Shown here: piece after piece, positions 27,324 through 36,232 of the stretch | Numbering within the stretch: the first letter of the stretch is position 1 | Layout of the letters: the number at the start of each line of letters is the position of its first letter | Source: Bacillus sp. E(2018) | GTDB taxonomy: Bacteria > Bacillota > Bacilli > Bacillales > Fictibacillaceae | DNA length: 64,000 bases | Assembly (NCBI RefSeq): GCF_005503015.1 | Contig: NZ_SCOL01000001.1 | Location: 1-64,000, forward strand | Reading direction: 5' to 3' | Notes under the pieces: model-generated | Seen by the model: only the letters and a program-made list of their open reading frames with translations | Told to the model about the DNA's origin: nothing | The model's database searches: none | Made by a program: the position numbers and the translations under genes

Positions 27324-27998
27324 ATGACTAAAGAAGCTAAAAAACAAGAGATTTTAAAGGCATTTCAGTTCAGACATGCAACTAAGGAATTCGATCCAGA
27401 GAAAAAGATTTCAGATGAAGACTTTGCATTTATTTTAGAAACAGGACGTCTTTCGCCTAGTTCGTTCGGCTTTGAGCCTTGGCGTTTTGTTGTTATTCAA
27501 AACCCAGAACTACGTGAGAAATTAAAGCCTGTTTCATGGGGAGCACAAAAACAATTACCTACTGCCAGTCATTATGTAGTGATGCTCGCACGAACAGCAG
27601 AGGATATGGTGTATGATTCAGATTATATCCAGCACATGAAAAAAGAAGTAAAGAACCTGCCAAAAGAAGCGGATGAAGCAATCAGCGGGTTTTATAAGAC
27701 GTTCTTAGAATCTGACTTTAAGCTTCTTGGAAACGATCGCGCTATGGTCGATTGGGCGGCTAAGCAAGTCTATATTGCATTAGGAAATATGATGACAGCT
27801 GCTGCACAGATTGGTATCGATTCTTGCCCAATTGAAGGATTTGATCAAGAGAAAGTTCAGGCTATCTTAGAAAAAGAAGGTGTGCTTGAAGGTGGAAACT
27901 TTGAAGTGGCGGTTATGGTAGGGTTCGGCTATCGCGTAAACGAGCCTCGTCCAAAAGTTCGTCAAAATATGGACGATGTTGTGAAATGGATTAAGTAA
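27324..27998 (+). CDS. NAD(P)H-dependent FMN nitroreductase
   Basis: Nitroreductase-fold flavoenzyme of 224 aa. FMN-binding landmarks [22 protein letters not shown] and [21 protein letters not shown] are visible. Such enzymes reduce nitro-aromatics and quinones and are induced by electrophiles under YodB or HypR control in B. subtilis. It is divergent from the HxlR gene. The start follows GAAGGAGAG. The exact substrate cannot be told. Confidence 0.88.
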   Translation: MTKEAKKQEILKAFQFRHATKEFDPEKKISDEDFAFILETGRLSPSSFGFEPWRFVVIQNPELREKLKPVSWGAQKQLPTASHYVVMLARTAEDMVYDSDYIQHMKKEVKNLPKEADEAISGFYKTFLESDFKLLGNDRAMVDWAAKQVYIALGNMMTAAAQIGIDSCPIEGFDQEKVQAILEKEGVLEGGNFEVAVMVGFGYRVNEPRPKVRQNMDDVVKWIK

Positions 27999-28005
27999 TG
28001 GACAT

Positions 28006-28040
28006 AAAAAAGTGGAGGCACAATCGCCTCCACTTTTTAG
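28006..28040. terminator. Bidirectional terminator between nitroreductase and mqnE
   Basis: Stem AAAAAGTGGAGGC/GCCTCCACTTTTT with loop ACAATC. It overlaps the mqnE stop region. Confidence 0.88.
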
Positions 28041-29134
28041 TATTTTTGGATGATGTTATAGAATGTATCACGTTCTACAGGAACTTTGTTGGCTGTTTTG
28101 ATCAAGTGAACAAGTTCTTTACGAGTGATCCCTGATGATGTTAAAGCTCCAACAGCGTGAGAAATACGTTCCTCGATCAACGTTCCGTGGATGTCACTAG
28201 AACCGAACGTTAATGCCATCTGAGTTAACTGAACACCAATGTTGATCCAATAGGCTTTGATATGATCAAAGTTATCTAGCATAAGTCGGCTGATCGCGAT
28301 TGTTCTCATGTCATCAAAAGCTGAAGTTCTTCTCATCAACCCCATTGATTGTGTACGAGGCTGCATAGCTAGCGGGATAAATACCATGAAACCGTTCGTT
28401 GAATCTTGAAGTTGACGCAAGCGGTCCATATGAATAAGACGTTCTTCTTTCGTCTCAATAGATCCGTACAACATGGTTGCATGTGTTTTTAAACCAAGAC
28501 CATGAGCGATTTCATGTGCCTCTAACCACTGATCAGTCGATGCTTTGTCTGGACTCATCTTTAAACGGTAGCGTTCTGTAAGAATCTCAGCACCACCACC
28601 TGGCATCGTATCAAGACCCGCTTTAATCAATTCTTCTAATACTTCTTTCATTGAAAGTCCAGCAATTCTAGAGAAGAATTCGATCTCAGCACCTGTATAT
28701 GCTTTAACCGTAACTTGAGGATAATGTTTCTTTAAAGTACGAATCGTATCTAAATAATAGTCGAATGGCACTTCATGGTTATGGCCACCTACGATATGAA
28801 ACTCTCGAATATTATCGTTCCAGCGTTTTTCAACATAGCTTAACAACTGCTCATCGTTCATCGTATAAGCGCCTTCTTCACCAGGCTTGCGCTTAAATCC
28901 ACAGAAACTACAAGTGGCTTCACAAACGTTTGTTGGGTTGATGTACAAGTTTTCAATAAAATAAACGTGGTCGCCGTTCTTACGCGTGTTTACCTCATTT
29001 GCTAAAGAAGCAACGCTCAAAAGATCGTTCGTTTCATAAAGATATATTCCGTCTTCGATAGAAAGACGCTCACCGTGATTAACCTTCTCAGCGATTGCCT
29101 CCATACGCGTATCTAGCGTTAATATATTTGCCAT
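28037..29134 (-). CDS. mqnE: Aminofutalosine synthase MqnE-like radical SAM enzyme
   Basis: Radical SAM enzyme of 365 aa. The cluster motif CX3CX2C is CEATCSFC (about residues 69-76), followed by the family blocks RRPGEEGAYT-like KPGEEGAYT, HIVGGHNHEVPF, LDTMPGGGAEIL and HATMLYGSIET. These fit MqnE, which joins SAM to 3-(1-carboxyvinyloxy)benzoate in the futalosine route to menaquinone. No other mqn gene is in the window. The ATG at 29134 follows AGGGGG; the longer frame to 29266 has no site. MqnC/CofH relatives are the main alternative. Confidence 0.82.
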   Translation of the reverse strand: MANILTLDTRMEAIAEKVNHGERLSIEDGIYLYETNDLLSVASLANEVNTRKNGDHVYFIENLYINPTNVCEATCSFCGFKRKPGEEGAYTMNDEQLLSYVEKRWNDNIREFHIVGGHNHEVPFDYYLDTIRTLKKHYPQVTVKAYTGAEIEFFSRIAGLSMKEVLEELIKAGLDTMPGGGAEILTERYRLKMSPDKASTDQWLEAHEIAHGLGLKTHATMLYGSIETKEERLIHMDRLRQLQDSTNGFMVFIPLAMQPRTQSMGLMRRTSAFDDMRTIAISRLMLDNFDHIKAYWINIGVQLTQMALTFGSSDIHGTLIEERISHAVGALTSSGITRKELVHLIKTANKVPVERDTFYNIIQKY

Positions 29135-29446
29135 TACTAATCCCCCTAATTTTTCAAATGAAATGTTCGGATGATGTACACAATTTTTTAAGAGATAGGC
29201 ATAAAGCGACACTCTCTCTTTACCAAATTTATACGAATACTTATGTATTATGAGAATGCAATACATGTCTTAATTGCATAATCATTATAATCCTATTCAA
29301 ACTGTACGACAAGGGAAGCTGCTTTTTACAGGTAGGTTGTATGTAAAAAAGTTTTGTTTTTTACAAGTGACTCGTTGTCTAATAAATAGAAAAAATGTAA
29401 AATAAAAGGAACGGATATGTTGAAAACAAAGAGTGGAGTGACAAAA

Positions 29447-29626
29447 ATGAAAGCCACAATATCAGCCACTAGACTTGAAAAGATTGAACAATTAGAGGCA
29501 TTGCGTAATAAAATGATACAAGCGGCGAACGCGTTAGGTCTGCAGCATCCCATGGTGTTAAATTATAGTAGGAAAATTGATGAGACACATAATAAGATCA
29601 TGGAGATGCAACAAAGAGATAATTAA
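29447..29626 (+). CDS. Spo0E-family aspartyl-phosphate phosphatase
   Basis: Two-helix protein of 59 aa. The pattern LEALRNKMIQAANALGLQHP then the signature YSRKIDETHNKI fits the Spo0E family, which dephosphorylates Spo0A-P and delays sporulation. The canonical SxxLD is SRKID here. I take ATG 29447, eight bases after TGGAGTG; an ATG at 29417 has a poorer site. It lies alone before yutM. Confidence 0.82.
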   Translation: MKATISATRLEKIEQLEALRNKMIQAANALGLQHPMVLNYSRKIDETHNKIMEMQQRDN

Positions 29627-29704
29627 TGTAAAGCCGATTCCTTGAGGGGTTATTTAAGAGTCGTTATACTATAGATATAGATCCTTATTAGAGGAGTGAT
29701 CACG

Positions 29705-30061
29705 ATGATCGTTGAAATAACAGAAAGTGCAGCGAGTAGAATTAAAGAGATGCTTGCTGATGAAGAAAATCAAAATCAATTTCTCCGTGTAGCAGTTAAA
29801 GGCGGAGGATGTACAGGTCTATCTTACGGTATGGGTTTTGATAGTGATAAGAGTGACACAGACCGAGAAGAGATGATTGAGGGAATTCGCGTAGTTGTGG
29901 ATGAAGAAAGTGCAAAAGTATTAAAAGGCACGGTGGTCGACTTTAAACAGAACATGATGGGTGGAGGGTTTACGATTACAAACCCGAACGCAATCGCATC
30001 ATGCGGCTGCGGATCATCATTCCGTACAGCAACAAACGCTGGAACACCAGAAGAGTGTTAA
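29705..30061 (+). CDS. yutM: YutM, A-type Fe-S carrier (HesB/IscA family)
   Basis: Fe-S cluster carrier of 118 aa. The three conserved Cys are present: GGGCTGLSY (about residue 36) and CGCG near residue 100. The segment DFKQNMMGGGFTITNPNA is family-typical. It delivers clusters to apoproteins, such as LipA encoded in this window. The ATG at 29705 follows GAGGAGTG; a GTG at 29696 is too close to that site. Confidence 0.93.
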   Translation: MIVEITESAASRIKEMLADEENQNQFLRVAVKGGGCTGLSYGMGFDSDKSDTDREEMIEGIRVVVDEESAKVLKGTVVDFKQNMMGGGFTITNPNAIASCGCGSSFRTATNAGTPEEC

Positions 30062-30072
30062 CGCAACAACAA

Positions 30073-30117
30073 CAAAAAAGCTCCTGCCTCTAGAAAAAGA
30101 GGCAGGAGCTTTTTTGA
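30073..30117. terminator. Terminator after yutM
   Basis: Very stable stem AAAAAAGCTCCTGCCTC/GAGGCAGGAGCTTTTTT with a short loop, serving yutM and the converging small membrane gene. Confidence 0.92.
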
Positions 30118-30118
30118 G

Positions 30119-30280
30119 TTAAAGAATATTAAAGATAAAAAGTACACCCAGGATATCAGATAAGACAGCAGCACCAATAAGTAATACTTTCTTTTGTTTT
30201 TGATGTTCCCTTAAACCAAGTGGCATTAAAAAGGTACCCAGTATAAAGAATACAATTCCAAGAATTAAGTTAGTTTCCAC
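30119..30280 (-). CDS. Small two-helix membrane protein
   Basis: Predicted 53-aa membrane protein with two hydrophobic segments (about residues 4-21 and 31-50) joined by a basic loop REHQKQKK. The start is GTG at 30280, which follows AAGGAGAATT; a longer frame to 30334 has no such site. Function unknown. It lies between yutM and a 57-aa gene. Confidence 0.65.
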   Translation of the reverse strand: METNLILGIVFFILGTFLMPLGLREHQKQKKVLLIGAAVLSDILGVLFIFNIL

Positions 30281-30315
30281 TATGTAATTCTCCTTATCTA
30301 TAAAAGGATAAAAGA

Positions 30316-30350
30316 AAACCCGGTGCGCCAACACCGGGTTATAAATTCAT
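30316..30350 (-). terminator. Terminator of the 57-aa gene
   Basis: Stem AACCCGGTG/CACCGGGTT (30317-30325 with 30332-30340), followed on the minus strand by TTTTCTTTT. Confidence 0.75.
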
Positions 30351-30420
30351 ATCAGTCAGCGGCACTTGTCCGCCTCACAAACAATGATAACAGATAGGAC
30401 GTTTGCTATCCATAAGCAAT

Positions 30421-30594
30421 TTATTCCACCGTGTATTTTTCTAGGTCTTGCAATAACTTTGTTAAACGTGGAATTTCTTTTTTCGTATCTTCAAGGAAAG
30501 ATTCGTCTGTTATATAAAGCTGATTAATGATCCTTTGCATTTCCTGAAGGCAGTCAGCAGCATGCATTTCCTCTTCTGTAAATTGTCTGTTCAT
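30421..30594 (-). CDS. Small hydrophilic protein, 57 aa
   Basis: Open frame of 57 codons starting MNRQFTEEEMHAADCLQEM and ending LQDLEKYTVE. It is helical and acidic, with one Cys and no membrane segment. A strong site AAAAAGGAGAGAG lies seven bases before the ATG, and a good terminator follows about 70 bases beyond the stop. I do not recognise it. It precedes yumC in the reverse direction, separated by the yumC terminator. Confidence 0.7.
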   Translation of the reverse strand: MNRQFTEEEMHAADCLQEMQRIINQLYITDESFLEDTKKEIPRLTKLLQDLEKYTVE

Positions 30595-30645
30595 ATTCAC
30601 TCTCTCCTTTTTAGAATATAACTACTACAACGATTGAAAATGAAA

Positions 30646-30676
30646 AAGGCGCGGGAGATTGTTAGCCCGCGCCAAT
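30646..30676 (-). terminator. Terminator of yumC
   Basis: Perfect stem GGCGCGGG/CCCGCGCC (30648-30655 with 30666-30673), followed by five T on the minus strand. Confidence 0.88.
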
Positions 30677-30682
30677 TATAGT

Positions 30683-31660
30683 TTAGAATAAGCTAGTACT
30701 GTGTAAAGGTTGCGTCTTCGCGTTTGGATCGATATATGATTTTGCATTATTGATCGCCGTTGGCGCTTCTCCAAAACCTGAAGCGATCAACTTTACTTTG
30801 CCATCATACGTACATACATCACCAGCAGCATAAATACCTTTTATATTGGTTTCCATTTTAGAATTTACAACGATTGAATTCTTTTGAATATCTAATCCCC
30901 ACGTTTTAATAGGACCGAGGGAAGAGATGAAACCATAGTTTACGACAACAGCATCCACTTCAACAGTTTCTTTAACATCTCCATTTTCTAAAACAACGGC
31001 TGAGATATTCTCGCCATCACCAATCAGCTCTTTTATTTGATAAGGTGTTTTAACAGCAACTTTTGAATTCATTAGCTGCTCGACACTATGTTCGTGTGCA
31101 CGAAACTTATCGCGTCTATGGGTTAAAGTAATTTCTGGACATATAGGTTCGAGCATTAATGACCAATCAAGAGCAGAATCTCCTCCGCCACAAACTAATA
31201 CACGTTTTCCTGCGAATGCGTTAAGATCATTCACAAAATAATGCAGGTTTTTGCCTTCGTATTGTTGAGCGGTCGCTAGTTCTAAACGACGAGGTTGAAA
31301 TGCACCTACGCCAGCCGTAATTAATACTGCCTTGCTGTAATGAACATTTTTGTCTGTTGTTAATTCAAAGATCTCTTCATTTTTTTCAACGTTTTGAACG
31401 GATTCCTCTAAAACAACAGTTGGGTTGAACTGCATCGCTTGCTCTTTCAGGTTATTCACGAGATCTTGAGCAAGGACTTTAGGAAATCCAGCAACATCAT
31501 ATATGTACTTTTCAGGATAAAGAGCAGATAACTGACCGCCAAGTTGAGGCATGCTCTCAATGATTTTTACCTTCATCTGACGCATGCCACCATAGAATGC
31601 AGCAAACAAGCCTGAAGGTCCTCCGCCGATAATTGTGATATCGTAAATTTCTTTTGTCAT
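30683..31660 (-). CDS. yumC: YumC, thioredoxin reductase-like ferredoxin-NADP reductase
   Basis: Flavoprotein of 325 aa in the bacterial thioredoxin reductase-like FNR group. The FAD motif is [17 protein letters not shown], the NADP motif is [11 protein letters not shown] and the second FAD motif is [10 protein letters not shown]. There is no redox CX2C in the middle domain, which separates it from true thioredoxin reductase. It reduces ferredoxin or flavodoxin with NADPH. The ATG at 31660 follows AAGAGGTG; the longer frame to 31810 is not supported. It is divergent from yumB. Confidence 0.92.
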   Translation of the reverse strand: MTKEIYDITIIGGGPSGLFAAFYGGMRQMKVKIIESMPQLGGQLSALYPEKYIYDVAGFPKVLAQDLVNNLKEQAMQFNPTVVLEESVQNVEKNEEIFELTTDKNVHYSKAVLITAGVGAFQPRRLELATAQQYEGKNLHYFVNDLNAFAGKRVLVCGGGDSALDWSLMLEPICPEITLTHRRDKFRAHEHSVEQLMNSKVAVKTPYQIKELIGDGENISAVVLENGDVKETVEVDAVVVNYGFISSLGPIKTWGLDIQKNSIVVNSKMETNIKGIYAAGDVCTYDGKVKLIASGFGEAPTAINNAKSYIDPNAKTQPLHSTSLF

Positions 31661-31901
31661 AACTTTCACCTCTTCTAGATTTATGACTGATGAACATGTA
31701 ATATGTTCTGACCAGAACGTGCTATCTCTCATTTTACATTCTTGAAGGAAGCCCAAAGTCCTCTTTTTGTTTGTAGATTTTGACAATCTAAGCAATGTTG
31801 AGAAGGGCACGCTCCATAAGAATTTGAAACATCATCATATCGAAAAAAGGGTTGAAAAAACAAGAAAAAAGGAATAAGATGAGGGTGTATGGTTAAAAAA
31901 T

Positions 31902-31915
31902 GTCGAAATTTCGAC
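31902..31915. promoter_or_regulatory. Perfect palindrome GTCGAAATTTCGAC with Spo0A-box core
   Basis: A 14-bp perfect palindrome lies in the 373-base divergent gap between yumC and yumB. It contains TGTCGAA, the Spo0A box, with an overlapping inverted partner. Otherwise this gap holds the yumB promoter region; an open frame at 31729-31926 has no ribosome binding site and I do not call it. Confidence 0.4.
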
Positions 31916-31942
31916 GTTTTTTGCATTTATTTATATCTTATT

Positions 31943-31960
31943 ACGTGAAATATATCACAA
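31943..31960. promoter_or_regulatory. Rex/Fnr-like site before yumB
   Basis: The complement reads TTGTGATATATTTCACGT, close to the Rex consensus TTGTGAANNNNTTCACAA (three mismatches). It also fits the Fnr half-sites TGTGA-N6-TCAC. It lies 73 bases before the start of an NADH dehydrogenase gene, a known type of Rex target. Confidence 0.55.
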
Positions 31961-32033
31961 TCTATTCCTTTCCATCATATTTAATGATTGAAAAGGTCAA
32001 ACTAAAAAAAATGAGAACTGGAAGTGAATTTAA

Positions 32034-33233
32034 ATGAGTAAGCCAAAAATTCTAATATTAGGCGGCGGCTATGGCGGAATTATGTCAGCTGTACGTTTAC
32101 AAAAAGAGCTAGGTTCTGACGAAGCTGAGATCACGTTAGTAAATAAACATAACTATCATTATCAAACAACGTGGCTTCATGAGAACGCAGCAGGAACATT
32201 ACACCATGACAAAACACGTATCATGATCGATAACATCATCGACATGAACAAAGTGAACTTTGTCCAAGATACAGTTAAAGAAATTAAAAAAGACGAAAAG
32301 ATTGTTATCTTAGATAATCAAGAATTAACATACGACTACTTAATTATTGCTCTTGGTTCTGACCCTGAAACATTCGGTATCCAAGGTCTTAAAGAGAATG
32401 CGTTCAGCATCCGTAGCATTAACTCAGTTCGTAAAATTCGTGAGCATATCGACTATTCATTCGCTCGTTACAACAATGAAGGACAACCTGATGAACTTAT
32501 TACAATCGTAGTAGGTGGAGCAGGATTTACAGGAATTGAATTCGTTGGTGAACTGGCTGACCGTGTTCCTGAACTTTGCCGTGAGTATGATATTCCTCGC
32601 GAAAAAGTTCGTATTGTAAATATTGAAGCTGCTCCAACAGTACTTCCTGGATTTGATGAGGAACTTGTTGAGTACGCAATCAATAACCTAGAACGTCGCG
32701 GCGTTGAATTCCTTGTAAGCACACCGATCAAAGAGTGTAATGAAGACGGTGTAATTCTTGCAAATGGTGAAGAGATCAAAGCAGCTACAATCGTTTGGAC
32801 TGGTGGAGTACGTGGTAACCACCTAGTTGAAGAAGCTGGTTTCGAGACTATGCGCGGACGCGTTAAAGTCGACAAAGATCTTCGCATGCCTGGATTTGAT
32901 TATATTTTTGTTGCAGGAGACTGTGCACTTATCATCGATGAGGAAGCAAACCGTCCATATCCTCCAACTGCTCAAATCGCTATTCAACAAGCTTACACAA
33001 TCGGCCGTAACATCAAGGCGTTGATGAACGGTGGCAAGCTTGAAGAGTTTAAGCCTGATATTAAAGGTACAGTTGCGTCCCTTGGTAAAGGTGAAGCGAT
33101 TGGTAAAGTTGGAAACAAGAAATTATTCGGTGCTACTGCATCTGCAATGAAAAAAGTAATCGATAACCGTTACCTGTTCTTACTTGGTGGGGTACCGATG
33201 GTTATTAAAAAAGGTAAACTAAAACTGTTTTAA
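32034..33233 (+). CDS. yumB: YumB, type II NADH dehydrogenase
   Basis: Single-subunit NADH:menaquinone oxidoreductase of 399 aa, peripheral on the inner membrane face. FAD motif [15 protein letters not shown] motif [17 protein letters not shown] (about residue 158), WTGGVRGN and AGDCALI are all visible, with [13 protein letters not shown]. The sequence is closer to B. subtilis YumB than to Ndh (YjlD), and the position next to yumC agrees. A Rex/Fnr-like site lies upstream. Confidence 0.92.
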   Translation: MSKPKILILGGGYGGIMSAVRLQKELGSDEAEITLVNKHNYHYQTTWLHENAAGTLHHDKTRIMIDNIIDMNKVNFVQDTVKEIKKDEKIVILDNQELTYDYLIIALGSDPETFGIQGLKENAFSIRSINSVRKIREHIDYSFARYNNEGQPDELITIVVGGAGFTGIEFVGELADRVPELCREYDIPREKVRIVNIEAAPTVLPGFDEELVEYAINNLERRGVEFLVSTPIKECNEDGVILANGEEIKAATIVWTGGVRGNHLVEEAGFETMRGRVKVDKDLRMPGFDYIFVAGDCALIIDEEANRPYPPTAQIAIQQAYTIGRNIKALMNGGKLEEFKPDIKGTVASLGKGEAIGKVGNKKLFGATASAMKKVIDNRYLFLLGGVPMVIKKGKLKLF

Positions 33234-33249
33234 TAGATAATGGTAAACT

Positions 33250-33285
33250 AAGAGCAGAAGCGAAAAGCTTCTGTTCTTTTTTTAT
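33250..33285 (+). terminator. Terminator of yumB
   Basis: Stem AGAGCAGAAGC/GCTTCTGTTCT with loop GAAAA, followed by eight T. Confidence 0.85.
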
Positions 33286-33311
33286 TACATGGTGAAAGGG
33301 CGAGCGTGCAA

Positions 33312-33794
33312 ATGACGAAAAAAGACAGAGGAAACGTTTGGCTTGCAGCGGCTGGCCTACTGATCGACGAGGATGGAAGGTGGCTTGTCGTGAAAAAGAA
33401 CTATGGTGGCCTTAAGGGGAAATGGTCCATACCGGCTGGCTTTGTAGATGCAGGAGAAACGGTCGACGAGGCTGCTGTTCGTGAAGTTTATGAAGAGACA
33501 GGCATCGTTGGAGAAGTTAGTACAATACTTGGTATACGCTCAGGGGTTATTAAAGAAACAATTAGTGATAATATGGTTGTTTTTTTATTGAGAAGAAAGC
33601 AGGGAGATCTTTCACAACATTCAAGTGAGATTGAAACAGCTGCTTTCCTAACACCAGAAGAACTTAAAGCAGATCCTGATACTTCATTAATGATTCATTA
33701 CTTTATGGAAAGCAAAGTAAAGTTTTTAGAAGATAAAATCAATCCTGGAGACGTATTCGGTTATACGACTTATAAGGTGATGGATTGTAGATAA
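33312..33794 (+). CDS. Nudix hydrolase
   Basis: Cytosolic Nudix-fold enzyme of 160 aa that cleaves nucleoside diphosphate-linked compounds. The Nudix box GX5EX7REVYEETGI is complete (GFVDAGETVDEAAVREVYEETG, here given by its ends: G45, E68). The substrate cannot be told. The ATG at 33312 is about ten bases after AAAGGGCG; a GTG two codons earlier (33306) is also possible. It stands alone; no terminator is obvious after it. Confidence 0.88.
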   Translation: MTKKDRGNVWLAAAGLLIDEDGRWLVVKKNYGGLKGKWSIPAGFVDAGETVDEAAVREVYEETGIVGEVSTILGIRSGVIKETISDNMVVFLLRRKQGDLSQHSSEIETAAFLTPEELKADPDTSLMIHYFMESKVKFLEDKINPGDVFGYTTYKVMDCR

Positions 33795-34045
33795 AATAAA
33801 GCATACATGAAGACAAAGATTATCGATCAGTGCTTACAAAAAGCTCTGGTCGTTTTTGTTAAGCTCTATATAATGGCTTCTAAACAAGTGGTAGTAAAAA
33901 TGTACGAAATATTCTGAAAATTAAAGTATGTTCATGATGATGACGCTTACATCGAGGTATTTCGCTTAAAAACCGATTTTTCAAACCTTCATTTCCTTGA
34001 TATTATTATCTGAAAATTTAAACAAAAAAGAGGGAGTGTTACAAC

Positions 34046-34177
34046 ATGAGAAAACATGCGATTCAGAAAAAACATGATCAATGTCCATACTGTGAGGGAA
34101 AGGGTTATTTTCAGCTCTTGCTTGGAGGATCTGAAACGTGTGTGGAATGCTGCGGAAGCGGCAAAAAAAGAGCTTAA
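34046..34177 (+). CDS. yuiA: YuiA-like small zinc-finger protein, 43 aa
   Basis: Very short gene starting MRKHAIQKKHDQCPYCEGKG. It has CPYCEGKG (about residues 13-20) and CVECCGSGKK (about residues 32-41), two CX2CXGXG-type motifs like half of a DnaJ zinc finger. The ATG follows AGAGGGAGTG. It stands just before yuiB and yuiC, the position of yuiA in B. subtilis. Function unknown. An open frame on the other strand (33989-34219) is its shadow. Confidence 0.82.
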   Translation: MRKHAIQKKHDQCPYCEGKGYFQLLLGGSETCVECCGSGKKRA

Positions 34178-34258
34178 TATTGTAACGCTCTCAAACACGA
34201 TTGACGTATATGCCCCCATTTAGTAAACTAACTTCAGATATATGGGGGTGTCTACATC

Positions 34259-34582
34259 ATGGATTTGCTATTGCCGCAATTCATTATTTCAATGTTGCTT
34301 TTTATGGTTCTGTTCTTTGGAATCGGTTTCTTGTTTAACATGCTTTTACGTGCTACTTGGTTTATGGTTATTCTATATCCAATAGTCGTCATAATGATTG
34401 TAGATGATATTCGTTTTTTCGAGTATTTTACTAAGCCAGGTACGAGCTTTCAATTACTTGGAAGTGATCTTTTAAATTTATCAGTATCAGATATTACGAT
34501 ACTTGCTTGTGGATTGATCGGTGCGATTCTTTCTGGAGTTGCCATCAAGATGCTTCGAGTACGCGGTTATCAGATGTTTTAA
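34259..34582 (+). CDS. yuiB: YuiB-like membrane protein
   Basis: Integral membrane protein of 107 aa with three hydrophobic segments (about residues 8-30, 32-48 and 78-97). The sequence ATWFMVILYPIVVIMIVDDIRFFEYF is typical of YuiB. Function unknown. It starts at the ATG at 34259 after a GGGGGTG. It lies between yuiA and yuiC and ends at its own terminator. Confidence 0.85.
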   Translation: MDLLLPQFIISMLLFMVLFFGIGFLFNMLLRATWFMVILYPIVVIMIVDDIRFFEYFTKPGTSFQLLGSDLLNLSVSDITILACGLIGAILSGVAIKMLRVRGYQMF

Positions 34583-34609
34583 AAAGCCCCTCTTTTAGGG
34601 GTTTTTTTA
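34583..34609 (+). terminator. Terminator of yuiB
   Basis: Stem CCCCT/AGGGG with loop CTTTT and flanking A/T runs, followed by seven T. Confidence 0.8.
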
Positions 34610-34693
34610 TTTGCACTTTTTTCCTTTTATTTCAAACGGGTATACATAACAAACTGCCGGGGAAGGAATAGATAGGAGAGGAGTGGACAATTT

Positions 34694-35374
34694 TTGTTGA
34701 TTTTAAGAAAAATTGTAAAGAGAACCACGATTGTTATCCTATTTGTATGTGCAGTATTTACAACATTTCGGTCTATTTCTGGTGTAGAGGCAGATGATCT
34801 AGCTACTTGGTTAGATGAAAAACAGTCAGACAACAAGTTTGTTGAGACGACACTCAGTGTATTAACAGAGTCCTTAAAGACTTTGCCTACCATTTATAAG
34901 CCTAACTTGATGCTTTCATCTGCAGAGGTGAAGCAGCGATCTCTTGAAGATGAGATGAATCTTACTCAATATCCTTCTGTTCATGTGACAGCAACAGGCT
35001 ACACGGCAGGTCATGAGAGTACAGGTAAGTCGAAAAGTCATCCTGCATATGGAATCACCAAATCAGGTTTAAAGGTGAGAAGAGACCTTTATTCTACCAT
35101 TGCTGCTGATCCTGCAGTTTTTCCCATCGGCACGGTTCTTTGGATTCCAGGTTACGGATATGGAGTAGTTGCAGATACGGGATCAGCCATTAAAGGCAAC
35201 AGGTTGGATCTATTTTATAACACGGTAGACGAAGTGTATAAAAAGTGGGGCAAGAAAAATATTGATGTGTATATAGTCGAGCGTGGAGACGGAAAGATAA
35301 CAGAAAATGAACTGAATGATCTAAACGAAGAAAAGTCCATGCAAGTGTTTAGACAACAATACTTATACAAATGA
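34694..35374 (+). CDS. yuiC: YuiC, Sps-type 3D-domain muralytic enzyme
   Basis: Secreted or membrane-anchored protein of 226 aa. A hydrophobic N-terminal segment (about residues 10-32) precedes a C-terminal 3D domain: ATGYTAG, then the Asp-containing [20 protein letters not shown] (about residues 155-175). B. subtilis YuiC is a stationary-phase muralytic enzyme (lytic transglycosylase) of the resuscitation-promoting-factor-like Sps group. The start is TTG at 34694, with GGAGAGGAGTGG upstream. Confidence 0.88.
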   Translation: MLILRKIVKRTTIVILFVCAVFTTFRSISGVEADDLATWLDEKQSDNKFVETTLSVLTESLKTLPTIYKPNLMLSSAEVKQRSLEDEMNLTQYPSVHVTATGYTAGHESTGKSKSHPAYGITKSGLKVRRDLYSTIAADPAVFPIGTVLWIPGYGYGVVADTGSAIKGNRLDLFYNTVDEVYKKWGKKNIDVYIVERGDGKITENELNDLNEEKSMQVFRQQYLYK

Positions 35375-35376
35375 TA

Positions 35377-35406
35377 AAAGCTTCAGGTTTAAATGACCTG
35401 AAGCTT
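35377..35406. terminator. Bidirectional terminator between yuiC and the BtuF-like gene
   Basis: Perfect 11-bp stem AAGCTTCAGGT/ACCTGAAGCTT with loop TTAAATG. It covers the stop of the converging gene. Confidence 0.85.
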
Positions 35407-36219
35407 CTTTATGTAGCTTTCTTCTTCCTCTGGTAAGAAAACAGGAAAATGATCTGGATGTATAAGCCCAGCTAATCGTTTCATACCGATGATTAAACGT
35501 GGTGAGGGACGGCAAAAGAGTGACTCCTCAAGTTTGAAAATCTCAGTACGAAGATTAGTGTGTAAATGCTGCCAGCCTTCTCGCTTTTGAATATGGGAAA
35601 TCTGCATCTTTTCTGTTTTGACACCGACCCAAACCATTCCTATGATATCTGGCTCTCGGCTTACAACATCTTCCCATGATGTTTGAACACTTGCCAGTTC
35701 CACGTCTTGAAACAAGTTCTCTCCGCCAGCAAGATAAGCGATTTCTGTGAGCCAGTTCACCTTACCAGGTGTAAAGATGGGTTTTGGCCACCACTCAAAA
35801 TACACTTTTTTTCTGTATGTTAAGGAGCTGCTTATGATCTCGTATTGATTGATCTCATTCTTCATCCAATCCGTTACTTTTTTAGCTTCTTCCAACTTAT
35901 CTGTTCTATTACCAAGATCGAGCAGATCTTTTTGGATATCTGAAAGACTTTGTGGATTATAAATGACATGTGGAATTCTGCGTCTTTCCAATTCTTCTAT
36001 GTTTTTCTCCATTCCAGGTACACTTAAGCTGGCTAGTACAAGATCGGGCTCTAGAGATTGAAGTTTATCCATGTCAATCGATAGATCTGGACCTAATCTC
36101 GGAAGTTTTGCAATATCCTTTGGCCAATCTGAAAAGTCATCGACTCCGATCAACTTTGAAGTTAATCCTAAATAATGCATCAGTTCTGTGTTACTTGGGC
36201 AAATTGAAATGATTCTCAA
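35389..36219 (-). CDS. BtuF-like periplasmic-binding-fold protein without signal peptide
   Basis: Protein of 276 aa of the cobalamin/siderophore-binding (TroA-like) superfamily: ICPSNTELMHYLGL at the start, VDDFSDWP, LEPDLVLASLS, and a C-terminal lobe with the substrate-facing WWPKPIFTPGK. It has no signal peptide or lipobox, so it is predicted to be cytosolic. The start is TTG at 36219, following AGGAGGTTCTTCTC; the frame to 36318 is longer but overlaps yuiD and lacks a site. It lies 13 bases after yuiD, so the two form an operon. Confidence 0.78.
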   Translation of the reverse strand: MRIISICPSNTELMHYLGLTSKLIGVDDFSDWPKDIAKLPRLGPDLSIDMDKLQSLEPDLVLASLSVPGMEKNIEELERRRIPHVIYNPQSLSDIQKDLLDLGNRTDKLEEAKKVTDWMKNEINQYEIISSSLTYRKKVYFEWWPKPIFTPGKVNWLTEIAYLAGGENLFQDVELASVQTSWEDVVSREPDIIGMVWVGVKTEKMQISHIQKREGWQHLHTNLRTEIFKLEESLFCRPSPRLIIGMKRLAGLIHPDHFPVFLPEEEESYIKKLQVI

Positions 36220-36232
36220 AGAGAAGAACCTC

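Noticed and set aside
29326..29553. 75-codon minus-strand frame
   Set aside because: Antisense to the Spo0E-like gene, no ribosome binding site.
31729..31926. 65-codon minus-strand frame with Cys pairs upstream of yumC
   Set aside because: No ribosome binding site, runs through the yumC promoter region, odd composition.
33989..34219. 76-codon minus-strand frame
   Set aside because: It is antisense to yuiA, which has better signals and recognisable zinc-finger motifs.
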